From positions 310,001 through 374,000 of the forward strand of contig NZ_JACBFP010000002.1 of the NCBI RefSeq assembly GCF_021401085.1: a stretch of 64,000 nt of DNA, given 5' to 3'. The notes beneath the pieces are model-generated. The model had not been told where the DNA came from, did not search any database, and saw nothing but the letters and a program-made list of their open reading frames with translations. The number at the start of each line of letters is the position of its first letter. Within the stretch, counting starts at the first letter, position 1. Source of the stretch: Chryseobacterium sp. R2A-55. Lineage in GTDB: Bacteria > Bacteroidota > Bacteroidia > Flavobacteriales > Weeksellaceae. Below are positions 62,037 to 64,000 of the stretch, piece after piece. The position numbers were made by a program, and so were the translations under genes.

Positions 62037-62463
62037 CTGGTTTTTAGTCATTCTCGGGATTTCGGGATTGGTAGCAGTTCGGGTGGTGGAAGACCAGTTG
62101 TTCTACGATCCCTTTCTGAATTTTTTTCACGAAGCCAATAAGCATGCACTTTTCCCGGATTTCGATTGGGGGAAGTTGGTCATAAACCACCTGTTCAGAT
62201 TTTTGCTGAATTTGTTGTTTTCAACAGTAGTGGTTCATTGTGTTTTTAAGAATTGGAACTGGACAATTCAAGCGGCGATTCTGATTTCGATTGTTTTCGC
62301 AATCACTTTTCCAATTTATCTGTATTGTGTGTACTCCAAATTCGAGATTGGATACCTGTTTTCCTTTTATATGAGAAGATTTGTTATTCAACCATTAATT
62401 CTGCTGCTGATTATTCCGATGTTTTATTACCGAAAACATTTGACTGATTTGAAAACTGATTAG
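62023..62463 (+). CDS. Exosortase F system-associated protein
   Basis: The 146-residue protein has four hydrophobic helices and the conserved start with RVVEDQLFYDPFLNFF, known from the small family that always follows xrtF. Later segments are VINHLFRFLLNLLFS and MRRFVIQPLILLLIIP. It overlaps xrtF by 14 bp, so translation is coupled. Its biochemical role is unknown. Confidence 0.9.
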   Translation: MKVLNWFLVILGISGLVAVRVVEDQLFYDPFLNFFHEANKHALFPDFDWGKLVINHLFRFLLNLLFSTVVVHCVFKNWNWTIQAAILISIVFAITFPIYLYCVYSKFEIGYLFSFYMRRFVIQPLILLLIIPMFYYRKHLTDLKTD

Positions 62464-62541
62464 GTATAAAATTTTTTTTTCGATCTCAAGCTTTCATTCT
62501 CAAAGAAGTGAGGAATCTCTGAACTTTTATTTTTATTAGGT

Positions 62542-63954
62542 TTAGCGCCATCCACCTCCAAGAGCGCGATAAAGCTCAACTCCCGCGTTCATTTTTGCAT
62601 ATTCGGCATTGGAAATATTCAGTTCAGCATTTAGGGAATTTACCGTCGCATTCAGCACTTCCAGATAATTTGCCATACCATAATTCACCAATTCCTGAGA
62701 ATACTGCACTGAATTTTGATACGCCTGAAGTTCTTTTCTTTTTAAGTCGATAAAGGCATCCTGTGAATCATAGATTTTCAAAGCATCTGAAACTTCTTTC
62801 CCGGCATTCAAAAGGGTTTTCCTGAAATTGAGATACGCTTTTTCCTTGTTGGCCAAGCTCACCTCATAATTGGTTCTGATTTGTCTCTGGTTCAAAATAG
62901 GCTGGGTCAGACTTCCGATCACCGTCGCAAAAAGAGAATTTGCACTAAACAGTTTGTCAATGTCTATGCTTTGGATTCCACCACTTCCGCCAATCCTTAG
63001 ACTTGGATAAAACTGTGCTTTCGCGGCATTGGTCAATTCAAAAGCGGAGATTAAACCATATTCAGCCTGCATCACATCGGCGCGGTTCGACAACAGATTG
63101 GCCGAAAAACCGGTTTTGTACTCAGCAGGCATTTTTTGTTGGGCCAAAGTGCTCCTGTCAATTTTCTGGGAAGGAATGCCCATCAACAGACTCATGGTAT
63201 TCTCCAAAAGCGTGATCTGGGTCTCGATATTGATCAGCAGTGATTCTGCATTGAAAACCAGGGCTTCACTTTGCTGTACCGCCACTTCGGTTAAAGTTCC
63301 GGCTTCTTTCAGCGCTTTGGTGGTTTCCAGATTTTTTTTTCTTAAAACAATGGTTTCATGAATAATCCGTTTCTGTTCGTCAAAAGTTAAAAGCTGATAG
63401 TAGGCAGAAGCAATGGCTGCAACCAAATCCGTCTTCACCGATTTGTGTGCGGCGGTCGTTCCCAGGTAATTAGCGTATTGGGCCTTTTCCCAAGCTTTCA
63501 TTTTGCCCCAAATGTCGGCTTCCCACGTAATGTTTCCACTTAAATCAAAAGTATTGTTAAATCTTCTTTCATTGGTAAGTTGACTGCTTCCCGAGTTCAA
63601 AGACGGAGTCTGAAAAGTGTATCCTGGTCCCACTGCAATTGTCGGAAGATAAGCGGCTTTACTTTGTTTTAGGTAGGATTCTGCAGCCACGATGTTCTGA
63701 AGTGCGATTCTGATGTCGAGATTATGGTCCAGACCGTTCTGGATATGTTTCTGCAGCACGGTGTCCGTGAAAATCTCTCGCCAGGAAACGGTCGCGATAC
63801 TCAAAGAATCTTCTGGAAGTTGATCAGTTCGGAACAGATTTTCGTTAACAAAATCTTGCGGTCTCTCATAATTCTTGCGCGAGATACAAGAGGAAAGCGT
63901 TAGAATTCCTACAAATGATAAAATCAGAATTTTTATGTTGAATATGTTTTTCAT
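62542..63954 (-). CDS. RND efflux outer-membrane lipoprotein (NodT/OprM family)
   Basis: The 470-residue protein is the TolC-like exit duct of a tripartite efflux pump. A lipobox TLSSC (C23) is followed by two tandem outer-membrane efflux repeats (about 60-260 and 270-465), long helices, and TLLENTMSLLMGI and NRADVMQAEYGLISA. The C-terminus has VELYRALGGGW, typical for the group. The membrane-fusion and inner-membrane subunits are expected upstream, beyond the right edge. The window's last 46 bases hold only its upstream region. Confidence 0.93.
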   Translation of the reverse strand: MKNIFNIKILILSFVGILTLSSCISRKNYERPQDFVNENLFRTDQLPEDSLSIATVSWREIFTDTVLQKHIQNGLDHNLDIRIALQNIVAAESYLKQSKAAYLPTIAVGPGYTFQTPSLNSGSSQLTNERRFNNTFDLSGNITWEADIWGKMKAWEKAQYANYLGTTAAHKSVKTDLVAAIASAYYQLLTFDEQKRIIHETIVLRKKNLETTKALKEAGTLTEVAVQQSEALVFNAESLLINIETQITLLENTMSLLMGIPSQKIDRSTLAQQKMPAEYKTGFSANLLSNRADVMQAEYGLISAFELTNAAKAQFYPSLRIGGSGGIQSIDIDKLFSANSLFATVIGSLTQPILNQRQIRTNYEVSLANKEKAYLNFRKTLLNAGKEVSDALKIYDSQDAFIDLKRKELQAYQNSVQYSQELVNYGMANYLEVLNATVNSLNAELNISNAEYAKMNAGVELYRALGGGWR

Positions 63955-64000
63955 ATTATTTTTTTTGACAATTGCTCTTGAAACGAGATGATTTGTTTCC

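Overview
The window reads as chromosomal DNA of a member of the Bacteroidota, class Flavobacteriia, close to Chryseobacterium/Kaistella (Weeksellaceae). The evidence is Bacteroidota-type promoter boxes (TAnnTTTG, in the clearest cases with TTTG 19-20 bp upstream), the near absence of Shine-Dalgarno sequences, and lineage families such as GLPGLI, DUF4835/PorD, DUF4293, DUF5686, DUF5689, DUF6702, XrtF and several TonB-dependent or SusC-like receptors. No tRNA, rRNA, CRISPR array, prophage or replication origin was seen. Most of the window is ordinary core genome.

Layout. 0-8 kb: a PorD-like secreted protein, recN, a class II fumarase (-), a small repeat protein probably of the 7(1)-knot (DUF6150) family, a class I fumarase, a small membrane protein and prfA. 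8-18 kb: a DUF5686 outer-membrane protein, methylmalonyl-CoA mutase, then an iscA-like/sufB/sufC/sufD operon. 17.6-25 kb: a GLPGLI protein, small secreted proteins, superoxide dismutase, rho with a long N/Q/K-rich disordered segment, a DUF4293 protein, an MsbA-like ABC exporter and a frameshifted TonB-like gene. 25.5-39 kb: mutS, an RNA methyltransferase, a cation diffusion transporter, asd, a b-type cytochrome-like membrane protein, a very large Oar-like TonB receptor, nadC-nadB and a nitroreductase. Two toxin-antitoxin relics lie here: a higA antitoxin relic at 28.2-28.5 kb and a vapBC-like relic at 30.2-30.5 kb. 39-46 kb: rnhA, dnaB, then an accessory locus of secreted proteins sharing a repeated C-terminal module, followed by a decayed ISAs1-family transposase.

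46-64 kb: an MFS transporter, a SugE-type efflux protein, a GH3-family enzyme, a tandemly duplicated two-gene cassette (small lipoprotein plus outer-membrane barrel), a divergent nuclease / TonB receptor / DUF5689 lipoprotein locus with a perfect 16-bp palindrome between the promoters, a DUF6702 protein, a five-gene operon (AmgK-like kinase, stand-alone RapZ C-terminal domain, DUF805, MurU-like nucleotidyltransferase, LOG-family hydrolase), the XrtF exosortase with its partner, and the outer-membrane subunit of an RND efflux pump whose other genes lie beyond the right edge.

Cross-cutting observations: at least six genes have a TAnnTTTG box whose last G is 5-7 nt before the ATG, which suggests leaderless transcripts. 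A 14-bp palindrome (CTGTCGGNAGACAG) recurs in three intergenic spacers. The best candidates for undescribed biology are the duplicated lipoprotein/barrel cassette, the amino-sugar kinase/RapZ-C/nucleotidyltransferase operon, the nuclease/receptor locus and the orphan XrtF pair.
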